Shown: positions 36,411 through 44,883 of the stretch, piece after piece | Layout: each line of letters begins with the position of its first letter | Position numbering within the stretch: position 1 is the first letter of the stretch | Assembly: GCA_018241225.1 (NCBI GenBank) | Contig: JAFEEG010000002.1 | Location: 62,001-126,000 of the forward strand | Direction: 5' to 3' | From: Pseudomonadota bacterium | GTDB lineage: Bacteria > Pseudomonadota > Gammaproteobacteria > Burkholderiales > Burkholderiaceae_C | DNA length: 64,000 nt | Position numbers and translations under genes: made by a program | The notes under the pieces: model-generated | What the model was told of the DNA's origin: nothing | Seen by the model: the letters and a program-made list of their open reading frames with translations, nothing else | Databases searched by the model: none

Positions 36411-37578
36411 TCTCAGCTGGCTCCTCCTGGGGCTGCCCCTGGCCTTCGTGCTGGGCTGGCTGGCCTCGCGCTTCGACCTGCGCCAGCTGCGCCTGGAAAA
36501 TCGCCAGGCGCCCAAGGCCTACTTTCGCGGCCTGAACTTCCTGCTCAACGAACAGCAGGACCAGGCCATCGACGCATTCATCGAGGCGGTGCAGAACGAC
36601 CCCGACACGCAGGAGCTGCACTTTGCGCTAGGCAACCTGTTTCGCCGCCGCGGCGAATACCAGCGGGCCGTGCGCGTGCACGAGCACCTGCTCTCGCGCG
36701 GCGACTTGAGCCGCGCCGACCGCGACCGCGCACAGCATGCGTTGGCGCAGGACTTCCTTCGCGCGGGCCTGCTCGATCGCGCAGAGGCCGCGCTGCAAAA
36801 GCTCGAAGGCACCCACTACGAGAACGAGGCGCGACTGGCGCTGCTGGCCATCTACGAGCGCTCGCGCGAATGGACGCAAGCCTCCGAAGTGGCCCGCAAG
36901 CTCGACGAGTCCGACCAGGCCAGCTACGGAACGCGCCGCGCGCATTACCTGTGCGAGCAAGCGGCCGAGCAGGTTTCGCGCGGCGAACTCGACGAAGCGC
37001 AAAAGCTGCTGCAGCAGGCCACCGAGATCGCACCCAGCGCACCGCGCCCGGCCATCGAGACGGCCACGCTGCAACTGCGCAATGGCGAGGCGGGCAAAGC
37101 CTTCGACACACTCGTCGCTCTTTCTGAAACGGCCCCGCTGGCACTGCCGCTGTACGCATCGCTGCTGCAGCAGAGCGCCTCCGCCGCGCAACGCTCGGGC
37201 GAAGCCCTGGCCCTGCTGCAGCGCCGATATGCGGCAGCGCCCTCCATCGACGTGGTCGATGCCATCGTGGCGCTGGGCGGCACCACGCTGAGCGACACCG
37301 AAGCGCCGGCCGATGCCGCCGTAACGCCGCGCGACAGCTACGTGGCACACCTGCAGCACCAGCCGTCGCTGGCTGCGGCGAGCCGCTGGCTGGCCGGCGA
37401 GCGCTTCGAGCGCGAGGCACTACATCCGCCGGTTCAGCGCGCGCTCGACCAGGCCGTGCGTCCCTTGATGCGCTATCGCTGCGCGGCCTGCGGCTTCGAG
37501 GCGCATCAGTACTTCTGGCATTGCCCGGGCTGCCAGGCCTGGGACAGCTATCCGCCGCGGCGCGTCGAAGAACTCTGA
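36400..37578 (+). CDS. lapB: Lipopolysaccharide assembly protein B
   Basis: 392 aa. An N-terminal membrane helix (WLLLGLPLAFVLGWLASRFD) leads to about nine TPR-like repeats (YFRGLNFLLNEQQDQAIDAF, ALGNLFRRRGEYQRAVRVHE...) and a C-terminal rubredoxin-like zinc ribbon YRCAACGFEAHQYFWHCPGC, then QAWDSYPPRR. LapB bridges LapC/YejM and FtsH to regulate LpxC degradation. It is the last gene of the gyrA-lapB block. Confidence 0.95.
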   Translation: MDFDLSWLLLGLPLAFVLGWLASRFDLRQLRLENRQAPKAYFRGLNFLLNEQQDQAIDAFIEAVQNDPDTQELHFALGNLFRRRGEYQRAVRVHEHLLSRGDLSRADRDRAQHALAQDFLRAGLLDRAEAALQKLEGTHYENEARLALLAIYERSREWTQASEVARKLDESDQASYGTRRAHYLCEQAAEQVSRGELDEAQKLLQQATEIAPSAPRPAIETATLQLRNGEAGKAFDTLVALSETAPLALPLYASLLQQSASAAQRSGEALALLQRRYAAAPSIDVVDAIVALGGTTLSDTEAPADAAVTPRDSYVAHLQHQPSLAAASRWLAGERFEREALHPPVQRALDQAVRPLMRYRCAACGFEAHQYFWHCPGCQAWDSYPPRRVEEL

Positions 37579-37597
37579 TCGGCTGGTGCCTTCTTCC

Positions 37598-37619
37598 TGC
37601 TGGTGAATATTCACCAGCA
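37598..37619. repeat. Perfect 22-nt palindrome between lapB and the ComEA-like gene
   Basis: TGCTGGTGAAT followed directly by its exact reverse complement, with no loop. It lies 20 bp after the lapB stop and 125 bp before the next gene. Zero-spacer symmetry suits a homodimeric DNA-binding protein better than an RNA hairpin, and there is no T tract. The regulator is unknown. The rest of the 165-bp gap (37579-37743) shows no gene. Confidence 0.6.
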
Positions 37620-37743
37620 AGCCCGGTGCAGTGCTGTCAACGCCCGGGCCAACGATGTCGTTGGACACGAGCCGGCTGCATTCGGTGGCCGGTGGAGCAA
37701 CGCAATGTTGCCTCCATTCAAAGAAGATATCAGGGAGAAATCA

Positions 37744-38094
37744 ATGTTGAAAAAACTACTGGCCGGCTTGGCCATGCTGGCTGCTGCCAGCGCCTTTGCC
37801 GCGGTCGACGCGAACAAGGCCACGCCCGCCGATCTCGATGGCATCAAGGGCGTGGGCCCGGCCATGTCGCAGCGAATCGTCGATGCACGCAAGCAGGGCG
37901 AATTCAAGAGCTGGGATGACTTCATGGCCCGCGTGAAGGGCGTCAAGGAAAAGAAGGCCGAGAAGCTCTCGAGCGAAGGCCTGACGGTCAACGGCCAGTC
38001 GTTCAAGAGCGCTGCTGCGCCGGCTGCTGCCGCTGCAGCACCAGCTGCTGCAGCCAAGCCAGCAGCCGCGACCAAGGGCAGCGCGAAGCAGTAA
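37744..38094 (+). CDS. ComEA-like helix-hairpin-helix protein, exported
   Basis: 116 aa from ATG 37744 (AGGGAGA upstream). Signal peptide KKLLAGLAMLAAASAFAA, then the HhH DNA-binding motif VDANKATPADLDGIKGVGPA with 'SQRIVDARKQGEFKSWDDFM' and VKGVKEKKAEKL, as in ComEA and DUF655 proteins, and a low-complexity Ala/Pro tail. ComEA binds incoming DNA in the periplasm during transformation. A DNA-uptake role is possible but no other com gene is in the window. Confidence 0.82.
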   Translation: MLKKLLAGLAMLAAASAFAAVDANKATPADLDGIKGVGPAMSQRIVDARKQGEFKSWDDFMARVKGVKEKKAEKLSSEGLTVNGQSFKSAAAPAAAAAAPAAAAKPAAATKGSAKQ

Positions 38095-38120
38095 TCCCTT
38101 CGCAAACCCACTGACCGCCA

Positions 38121-38151
38121 AACGGGCCGCACCAACATGCGGCCCGTTTTT
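38121..38151 (+). terminator. Terminator of the ComEA-like gene
   Basis: AACGGGCCGCA pairs with TGCGGCCCGTT around CCAACA, followed by TTT. It separates this gene from the TRAP operon. Confidence 0.88.
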
Positions 38152-38260
38152 GCATGTGGCGCCTGCACCCCGCCCACGGGAATGCCCCACCTCGTGGCCC
38201 ACAACTTGCACGTAAGCTCGCTTCTTCATTTTTTCCGCCTCGTTTGTTGTTGGAGAACAC

Positions 38261-39241
38261 ATGAATCGCAAGCTTCGCGTCGCACTCGCCGGCATCGGCA
38301 TGAGCCTTGGCCTGGGTACTGCTGCCCTGGCGCAAACCAAGTGGGACCTGCCCACCGCCTACCCCGCCACCAACTACCACACGGAGAACATCGCGCAGTT
38401 CGCCAAGGACGTGGAGGCGGCCACCGGCGGCAAGCTCAAGATCACGGTGCACGCCAACGCATCGCTGTTCAAGGCCACCGAGATCAAGCGTGCGGTCCAG
38501 AGCAGCCAGGCGCAGGCCGGCGAGATCTTGCTGGCCAACTTTGCCAACGAGAACCCCATCTACGCACTGGACGGTGTGCCCTTCCTGGCCACCACCTATC
38601 CCGAGGCCAAGAAGCTCTACGACGTCTCCAAGCCGTCAATGGACAAGCTGCTGGGCGCCCAGGGCATCAAGGTGCTCTTCATGGTGCCGTGGGCGCCGCA
38701 GGGCATCTACGTGAAGAAGGAAATCGGCTCGGTGGCCGACCTGCGCGGCATCAAGTGGCGCGCCTACAGCCCCGCCACGGCCAAGATCGCCGAGCTCATC
38801 GGCGCACAGCCCGTGCAGATCCAGCAGGCCGAACTGGCACAGGCCATGGCCACCGGCGTGATCGAGAGCTACATGAGTTCGGGCTCCACCGGCTTCGACA
38901 CCAAGACCTACGAGCACATCAAGAACTTCTACGACACTCAGGCCTGGATTCCCAAGAATGCGGTGCTGGTGAACGCCAAGGCCTTCGATGCGCTCGACGC
39001 CACCACCAAGGCGGCGGTGACCAAGGCCGCCAGCGATGCAGAAGCCCGCGGCTGGAAGGTGGCGCAGGAAAAGAACGACGAGTACAAGCGCCTGCTGTCC
39101 GAGCGCGGCATGAAGATCCACAAGCCATCGCCCAAGCTCGACGCAGACATGCGCCAGGTGGGCGGCATCATGCAGGCCGACTGGCTCAAGGTCGCCGGCG
39201 CGGATGGCCAGGCGATCGTCGACGCCTACAAGAAGAAGTGA
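38261..39241 (+). CDS. dctP: TRAP transporter substrate-binding protein
   Basis: 326 aa periplasmic receptor. Signal peptide VALAGIGMSLGLGTAALAQ; the TRAP DctP hallmarks 'WDLPTAYPATNYHTENIAQF', VHANASLFKATEIKRAVQSS, LRGIKWRAYSPATAKIAELI and QQAELAQAMATGVIESYM (carboxylate-binding Arg in RGIKWR) are seen. The ligand is likely a carboxylate, not further defined. GGAGA precedes ATG 38261. The first gene of dctP-dctQ-dctM-crcB. Confidence 0.9.
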   Translation: MNRKLRVALAGIGMSLGLGTAALAQTKWDLPTAYPATNYHTENIAQFAKDVEAATGGKLKITVHANASLFKATEIKRAVQSSQAQAGEILLANFANENPIYALDGVPFLATTYPEAKKLYDVSKPSMDKLLGAQGIKVLFMVPWAPQGIYVKKEIGSVADLRGIKWRAYSPATAKIAELIGAQPVQIQQAELAQAMATGVIESYMSSGSTGFDTKTYEHIKNFYDTQAWIPKNAVLVNAKAFDALDATTKAAVTKAASDAEARGWKVAQEKNDEYKRLLSERGMKIHKPSPKLDADMRQVGGIMQADWLKVAGADGQAIVDAYKKK

Positions 39242-39259
39242 TACGAAAGGCCTGACAAC

Positions 39260-39793
39260 GTGCGGCGACTGCTCGACGGCCTCTACAACGGCGCGGGCGC
39301 CCTGGGCGCCTTCTGCGTGTTCCTCATCTTCGTGCTGATGATCGTCGCCGGCGTAGGCCGGCAGATGAACTGGCATGTCAGCGGCCTGAATGACGCGGTG
39401 GCCTGGCTGTGCGCGGCCGCCGCGTTCTTCGCCATGGCGCATGCCTTCCGCCATGGCGACTTCGTGCGCGTGACGCTGCTGCTGGACGTTGCCTCACCCA
39501 GGCTGCGGCGCGCGCTCGACGTGATCTGCCTGCTGGTGGCGGCGGTGTCGGTGGCCTACCTCACCTACTGGGCCACCAGCTTCACCTGGGAAAGCTACGA
39601 GTTCGCCGAAATGGCCACGGGCCTGCTCGTGATTCCCATCTGGATCCCGCAGTCGAGCTTCGTCATCGGCTGCTGGCTGCTGCTCATTGCCATGGTCGAC
39701 GAACTGGTGGGCGTGGTGCGCGGCGGAAAGCCCAGCTACCAGCGCGCCGTGGAAGAGCGGCACGCGGCCGGCGACTTCTCGTCCGACGTCTAG
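39260..39793 (+). CDS. dctQ: TRAP transporter small membrane subunit
   Basis: 177 aa with four membrane helices (AFCVFLIFVLMIVAGVGRQM; WLCAAAAFFAMAHAFRHGD; VICLLVAAVSVAYLTYW; VIGCWLLLIAMVDELVG). FRHGDFVRVTLLLD and IPQSSFVIGC are common DctQ features. GTG 39260 is used, with AAAGG 9 nt upstream. It works with DctM to import the receptor's ligand using Na+. Confidence 0.88.
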   Translation: MRRLLDGLYNGAGALGAFCVFLIFVLMIVAGVGRQMNWHVSGLNDAVAWLCAAAAFFAMAHAFRHGDFVRVTLLLDVASPRLRRALDVICLLVAAVSVAYLTYWATSFTWESYEFAEMATGLLVIPIWIPQSSFVIGCWLLLIAMVDELVGVVRGGKPSYQRAVEERHAAGDFSSDV

Positions 39794-39802
39794 GGAGGGC
39801 CC

Positions 39803-41116
39803 ATGCTCGAAACTCTGCTCATGGGCGCGCTTTTGCTCGTCATCATGCTGGTGCTGCTGGCCGGTGGCGTGTGGATCGCGATGACGCTGGCCATCGTCGG
39901 CTGGGTCGGCCAGGCCTTCTTCACCAGCACGCAGCCCGGCAAGAACCTGTTCTCGGCCTTCTGGGAAAGCAACGCCAGCTGGGAGCTGGCCGCCCTGCCC
40001 CTGTTCATCTGGATGGGCGAGATCCTGTTTCGCACCCGGCTGTCCGAAGAAATGTTCGAAGGCCTGCGGCCCTGGCTCAACCGGGTTCCGGGCCGGCTGA
40101 TGCACACCACCATCCTGGGCTGCGGCGTGTTCGGCTCGGTGTCGGGCTCCTCGGCGGCCACCTGCGCCACCATTGCCAAGGTGGCCCTGCCCGAGCTCAA
40201 GCGGCGCGGCTACAACGAGCGCCTGGCCATCGGCTCGCTGGCCACGGCCGGCACGCTGGGCATCCTGATTCCGCCTTCGATCACCATGGTGGTGTATGCC
40301 GTGGCGGCCGACGCGTCCATCATCCGCATCTTCCTGGCCGGCTTCCTGCCGGGCTTCCTGCTGATGCTGCTCTTCTCGGGCTACATCGGCTGGTGGAGCC
40401 TGCGCAATCCCGACCAGGTGCCGCCGGCGGACCCGCCCACCAGCTTCATGGAAAAGATCAGGCTGTCGGGCAACCTCATTCCCTGCGCGCTGCTCATCGT
40501 CTTCATCGTGTGGGTGCTGGTGGCCGGCTGGGCCACGGCCACCGAGTGCGCAGCCTTCGGCGTGCTGGGTTCGCTGGCCATCGCGGCCTGGGGGCGCAGC
40601 CTGACGTGGCAGAACTTCAAGGACGGGCTGATGGGTGCCACGCGCACCAGCTGCATGATCATGTTCATCCTGGCCGGCGCCGCCTTCCTGACCAAGACCA
40701 TGGCCTTCACCGGCATTCCGCGCGAGCTGGCCGAGTGGGTCGACGGCATGCACCTGTCGCCCTATGCGCTCATCTCCGCGCTGGTGCTGGTGTACCTGGT
40801 GCTGGGCACGGCGCTGGACGGCATCTCCATGATCGTGCTCACCAGCGCGGTGGTGCTGCCCATGGTGCAGAAGGCCGGCTTCGATCTGGTGTGGTTCGGC
40901 ATCTTCATCGTGCTGCTGGTCGAGATCGCCGAGGTCACGCCGCCGGTGGGCTTCAACCTCTTCGTGCTGCAGAACATGACGGGCAAGGACAGCAACGTGA
41001 TCGCCCGGGCCGCCATTCCGTTCTTCTTCTGCCTGGTGGCCTGCATCGCGCTCATCACCATCTTCCCCAGCATCGTGACGGTGCTGCCGAACGTGGTGAT
41101 GGGCGTGGAAAAATAG
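39803..41116 (+). CDS. dctM: TRAP transporter large permease subunit
   Basis: 437 aa, about 12 helices. DctM signatures: LPLFIWMGEILFRTRLSEEM, GCGVFGSVSGSSAATCATIA, GILIPPSITMVVYAVAADAS, and the late EIAEVTPPVGFNLFVLQNM. GGGAGGG precedes ATG 39803. crcB starts 4 bp after its stop. Confidence 0.93.
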   Translation: MLETLLMGALLLVIMLVLLAGGVWIAMTLAIVGWVGQAFFTSTQPGKNLFSAFWESNASWELAALPLFIWMGEILFRTRLSEEMFEGLRPWLNRVPGRLMHTTILGCGVFGSVSGSSAATCATIAKVALPELKRRGYNERLAIGSLATAGTLGILIPPSITMVVYAVAADASIIRIFLAGFLPGFLLMLLFSGYIGWWSLRNPDQVPPADPPTSFMEKIRLSGNLIPCALLIVFIVWVLVAGWATATECAAFGVLGSLAIAAWGRSLTWQNFKDGLMGATRTSCMIMFILAGAAFLTKTMAFTGIPRELAEWVDGMHLSPYALISALVLVYLVLGTALDGISMIVLTSAVVLPMVQKAGFDLVWFGIFIVLLVEIAEVTPPVGFNLFVLQNMTGKDSNVIARAAIPFFFCLVACIALITIFPSIVTVLPNVVMGVEK

Positions 41117-41120
41117 CGGC

Positions 41121-41495
41121 ATGTTCTTCGCGATCGTTGCCATCAGCATTGGCGCTGCCCTGGGCGCCCTGGCGCGCTGGGGCCTGACCCTGTGGCTGGG
41201 CGTGGGTACCGTCCCCCTGGGCACGCTGGCCGCCAATCTCATCGGGGGCTACCTGATCGGCGTCGTGGTGGCGTCACTGGCCCTCATGCCCGAGATCTCG
41301 CCGGTCTGGCGCCTGGCAATGGTCACGGGCTTCCTGGGCGGGCTGACCACCTTCTCGAGTTTTTCGATGGAAGTGGTGACCATGCTCATGGAGGGCGAAC
41401 TGGTCACGGCCCTGTTCACTGCCTGCGTGCACCTGTGCGGCTCGCTGGCGCTGACCTGGCTCGGGGTGAAGACGGTGCGCGCCTTCACGGCGTGA
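41121..41495 (+). CDS. crcB: Fluoride exporter CrcB/Fluc
   Basis: 124 aa, four helices. The Fluc motif GFLGGLTTFSSFSMEVV (Phe box and Asn/Ser pore lining) and 'GTLAANLIGGYLIG' are present. Dual-topology dimers export F-. It follows dctM by 4 bp, so there is no room for a fluoride riboswitch; expression is tied to the TRAP transcript. A genuine link between TRAP substrate and fluoride is speculative. Confidence 0.93.
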   Translation: MFFAIVAISIGAALGALARWGLTLWLGVGTVPLGTLAANLIGGYLIGVVVASLALMPEISPVWRLAMVTGFLGGLTTFSSFSMEVVTMLMEGELVTALFTACVHLCGSLALTWLGVKTVRAFTA

Positions 41496-41557
41496 GAAGC
41501 GCCTGAGTCGGCGCGGTACCCCTTCGCTGCGCTGAGCCACCGCGGAAAAGACAAGGC

Positions 41558-41576
41558 CGGTCGATAGAATCGACCG
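41558..41576 (+). promoter_or_regulatory. mrp operon promoter-hairpin directly before the start
   Basis: CGGTCGAT-AGA-ATCGACCG (8-bp arms) ends 2 bp before the mrpA ATG (41579). It encloses TAGAAT (41565-41570), a 5/6 match to a -10 box. Initiation about 7 nt later would begin at or next to the ATG, giving a leaderless or near-leaderless mRNA; no Shine-Dalgarno is visible. The hairpin could be an operator. Confidence 0.45.
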
Positions 41577-41578
41577 CG

Positions 41579-44539
41579 ATGTCGCTGGTCCTCGTTGTTG
41601 CGCTGCCCTTCATCGCCAGCATTCTTGCGGCCCTGTTGCCCTCTGACGCACGCAACCGGGAATCAACGCTGGCGGGTCTTGTCGCGCTCGGATGCGCCAG
41701 CTACATCGCCTGGTTCTTTCCGCGAATCGCCAGGGGCGAGGTCATCACCGAGCACATCAGCTGGGTGCCCGAGCTGGGGCTGGATTTCGTACTTCGGCTG
41801 GACGGCTTCTCGTGGCTCTTCGCCATGCTGGTGCTGGGCATCGGGGCACTGGTGGTGCTCTATGCGCGCTACTACATGTCCTCGTCGGACCCGGTGCCGC
41901 GCTTCTTCTGCTTCTTCCTGGCCTTCATGGGCGCGATGCTGGGCGTGGTGCTTTCGGGCAACCTGATCCAGCTGGTGATCTTCTGGGAGCTCACCAGCCT
42001 CTTTTCCTTCCTGCTCATCGGCTACTGGCACCACCGGCGCGACGCCCGACGCGGTGCCCGCATGGCGCTGACCATCACCGGCGCGGGCGGGCTGTGCCTG
42101 CTGGCCGGGGTGCTGGTGATCGGGCGCATCGTGGGCAGCTACGAGCTCGACGTGGTCCTGGCCGCGGGCGACAAGGTTCGCGCCAGCCCGCTGTACCTGC
42201 CGGCGCTGCTGCTGGTGCTGCTGGGCGCCTTCACCAAGAGCGCGCAGTTTCCCTTCCACTTCTGGCTGCCGCGCGCCATGGCGGCGCCCACGCCCGTGTC
42301 GGCCTACCTGCATTCGGCCACCATGGTGAAGCTGGGCGTGTTCCTGCTCGCGCGCCTGTGGCCGGTACTCTCGGGCACCGAGACCTGGTTCTGGCTGGTG
42401 AGCTTCACCGGCGCGACCACGCTGCTTCTGGGCGGCTACGTGGCCATGTTCCAGCGCGACCTGAAGGCGCTGCTGGCCTACTCCACCATCTCGCACCTGG
42501 GCCTGATCGTGCTGCTGCTGGGCCTGGGCAGTCCCATGGCCGCGGTGGCGGCGGTGTTCCACGTCATGAACCACGCCACCTTCAAGGCGTCGCTGTTCAT
42601 GGCCGCTGGCATCATCGACCACGAAAGCGGCACGCGCGACATCCGCAAGCTCAGCGGCCTGCTCAAGCTGATGCCCATCACCGGCACGCTGGCCATCATT
42701 GCCAGCGCGGCCATGGCGGGCGTGCCGCTGCTCAACGGCTTCCTGTCCAAGGAAATGTTCTTCGCCGAAACGGTGTACGTCGAGGCCGCGCCGTGGGCCA
42801 GCACCGCGCTGCCGCTCATCGCCACGCTGGCGGGCATGTTCAGCGTGGCCTATTCGCTGCGCTTCGTGGCCGACGTGTTCTTCGGCCCGCCCTGCACGAT
42901 TGCCGACGTGCCCAAGGTGCCGCACGAGCCGCCCCGCTGGATGCGCGTGCCCGGCGAGGTGCTGGTGGTGATCTGCCTGGTGGTGGGCATTGCGCCGGCC
43001 TGGTCGGTGGGGCCCTTGCTGGCCACGGCGGCAAGGCCGGTGGTGGGCGGCCAGCTCCCCGAATACACGCTGGCCCTGTGGCACGGATTCAACCTGCCGC
43101 TGCTCATGAGCTTCGTTGCCATGGCCGGCGGCGTGATCATCTACCTCATTCACCGCCGGCTGCGCGCACGCGGGGGCCTGCCCCATACGCCCTTGCTGCA
43201 TCGCTTCGACGGCCAGCGCTTCTTCGAGAACTCGCTGGCCCGGCTGAGCGAAGCTGGCCGGCGCGGGCGCCGCATTCTCGGCACGCGCCGCCTGCAGACG
43301 CAACTGCTCTTCATGGCGGCCCTGGCCGTGGGCGGTGCGTCGGCCGCACTGTATTTCCAGCCGACCAGCCACCAGCCCTCCGGCCTGCTGCCCTTCTCGA
43401 CCATGTTCGCCATGATCTGGCTGCTGGGCTGCATCTGCGCCGTCAGCGCCGTGTGGCAGGCCAAGTACCACCGGCTGGCGGCGCTCATGCTCAGCGCGGC
43501 TGCGGGGCTGGTGTGCTGCATCACCTTCATCTGGTTCTCGGCCCCCGACCTGGCGCTCACGCAGCTCATTGCAGAAACGGTCACCACCGTCCTCATGCTC
43601 CTGGGCCTGCGCTGGCTGCCGCTGCGCAAGCGGGCCGAGCTGCCCGTGGGCTCCAGGCTGCGCCGCTGGAGCCGGCGCGCGCGCGACCTGTTCATTGCCG
43701 GCGCGGCCGGCTGCGGCATGGCGGCGCTGGCCTGGATGCTGATGACGCGGCCGTTTCCGCAAAGCATCTCCGGCTTCTTCCTGGACCATGCCCTGAGCGA
43801 CGGCGGCGGCACCAATGTGGTGAACGTGATGCTGGTGGACTTCCGCGGCTTCGACACTTTCGGCGAGATCACGGTGCTGGGCGCGGTGGCGCTCACGGTG
43901 TATGCGCTGCTGCGGCGTTTCCGCCCCGCGGTCGAGTCGATGGCACTGCCGCCGCAGCAACTGGCCAAGCAGCAGGAAGGCGACAGCGACCTGGTCAACC
44001 CGCGCCTGGCGCACGACACCGCCGTCGGCTACCTCATGGTGCCGGCCGTGCTGGTGCGCCTGCTGCTGCCGCTGTCGGTGCTGGTGTCGGTCTACTTCTT
44101 CATGCGCGGCCACAACCAGCCCGGCGGCGGCTTCGTGGCCGGGCTGGTGATGTCGGTGGCGCTGGTGCTGCAATACATCGTCTCTGGCACCGAGTGGGTG
44201 GAAGAGCACCTGCGCATCTACCCGCGCCGCTGGATCGCCACCGGGCTGCTGCTGGCGCTGGCCACCGGCCTGGGTGCGGTGGTGCTCGACTTCCCCTTCC
44301 TCACCACGCACACCGCGCACCTGCATCTGCCGGTGCTGGGCGAAGTGCATGTGCCCAGCGCGCTGTTCTTCGACATGGGCGTGTTCACGCTGGTGCTGGG
44401 CTCCACAATGCTCATCCTCACCGCCCTGGCCCACCAGTCCGTGCGCAGCCACCGCTGGGCCGACGAGCAGCGCGAGCGCGCGGCAGAAGAAGAAACCGCC
44501 GCGCGCGAAGCGGCAAGCGCCACCGGAGGCCCCGCCTGA
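41579..44539 (+). CDS. mrpA: Mrp Na+/H+ antiporter subunit A fused to B (PhaAB type)
   Basis: 986 aa. The N-terminal 500 residues are a NuoL-like antiporter core (LTSLFSFLLIGYWHHRRDAR; GAFTKSAQFPFHFWLPRAMA with key Lys/His; YSTISHLGLIVLLLG; MNHATFKASLFMAAG). The C-terminal part includes the MrpA tail (WFSAPDLALTQLIAETVTTV) and an MrpB-like segment (PLSVLVSVYFFMRGHNQPGG, then GFVAGLVMSVALVLQYIVSG). No separate mrpB exists, as in group 2 Mrp systems. Antiports Na+/K+ for H+. Overlaps mrpC by 1 bp. Confidence 0.95.
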   Translation: MSLVLVVALPFIASILAALLPSDARNRESTLAGLVALGCASYIAWFFPRIARGEVITEHISWVPELGLDFVLRLDGFSWLFAMLVLGIGALVVLYARYYMSSSDPVPRFFCFFLAFMGAMLGVVLSGNLIQLVIFWELTSLFSFLLIGYWHHRRDARRGARMALTITGAGGLCLLAGVLVIGRIVGSYELDVVLAAGDKVRASPLYLPALLLVLLGAFTKSAQFPFHFWLPRAMAAPTPVSAYLHSATMVKLGVFLLARLWPVLSGTETWFWLVSFTGATTLLLGGYVAMFQRDLKALLAYSTISHLGLIVLLLGLGSPMAAVAAVFHVMNHATFKASLFMAAGIIDHESGTRDIRKLSGLLKLMPITGTLAIIASAAMAGVPLLNGFLSKEMFFAETVYVEAAPWASTALPLIATLAGMFSVAYSLRFVADVFFGPPCTIADVPKVPHEPPRWMRVPGEVLVVICLVVGIAPAWSVGPLLATAARPVVGGQLPEYTLALWHGFNLPLLMSFVAMAGGVIIYLIHRRLRARGGLPHTPLLHRFDGQRFFENSLARLSEAGRRGRRILGTRRLQTQLLFMAALAVGGASAALYFQPTSHQPSGLLPFSTMFAMIWLLGCICAVSAVWQAKYHRLAALMLSAAAGLVCCITFIWFSAPDLALTQLIAETVTTVLMLLGLRWLPLRKRAELPVGSRLRRWSRRARDLFIAGAAGCGMAALAWMLMTRPFPQSISGFFLDHALSDGGGTNVVNVMLVDFRGFDTFGEITVLGAVALTVYALLRRFRPAVESMALPPQQLAKQQEGDSDLVNPRLAHDTAVGYLMVPAVLVRLLLPLSVLVSVYFFMRGHNQPGGGFVAGLVMSVALVLQYIVSGTEWVEEHLRIYPRRWIATGLLLALATGLGAVVLDFPFLTTHTAHLHLPVLGEVHVPSALFFDMGVFTLVLGSTMLILTALAHQSVRSHRWADEQRERAAEEETAAREAASATGGPA

Positions 44540-44883
44540 TGCAAGCCGTGCTCGCCATTGCCATCGGCGTCCTCACCGCATCGGGCGTGTACCTGCTGCT
44601 GCGCCCGCGCAGCTTCCAGGTGATCATGGGGCTGACCCTGCTGTCGTATGCGGTCAACCTCTTCATCTTCAGCATGGGCCGGCTCAAGGTCGACAGCGAG
44701 CCCATCCTGATCCCGGGCCTGGCCTCCACCATGGCCAACACGGCCGACCCGATGCCCCAGGCCCTGGTGCTGACGGCCATCGTCATCGGCTTTGCCATGA
44801 CTGCGCTCTTCCTGGTGGTGCTGCTGGCCTCGCGCGGCCTGCATGGCACCGACCACGTGGACGGTGAAGAGGACGAGCCATGA
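44539..44883 (+). CDS. mrpC: Mrp antiporter subunit C
   Basis: 114 aa, NuoK-like with three helices (AIAIGVLTASGVYLLLRP; GLTLLSYAVNLFIFSMG; ALVLTAIVIGFAMTALFLVV). The conserved central Asn-Leu and DPMPQALVLTAIVIG are family hallmarks. Translationally linked to mrpD by an ATGA overlap. Confidence 0.94.
   Translation: MQAVLAIAIGVLTASGVYLLLRPRSFQVIMGLTLLSYAVNLFIFSMGRLKVDSEPILIPGLASTMANTADPMPQALVLTAIVIGFAMTALFLVVLLASRGLHGTDHVDGEEDEP

Noticed and set aside
37990-38090. Microsatellite or repeat-driven phase variation in the Ala-rich tail of the ComEA-like protein
   Set aside because: The GCT/GCA/GCC codons are mixed, with no long pure repeat that would slip.
41496-41578. Fluoride riboswitch for crcB
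   Set aside because: crcB begins 4 bp after dctM, leaving no room upstream; the gap after crcB holds only the mrp hairpin.
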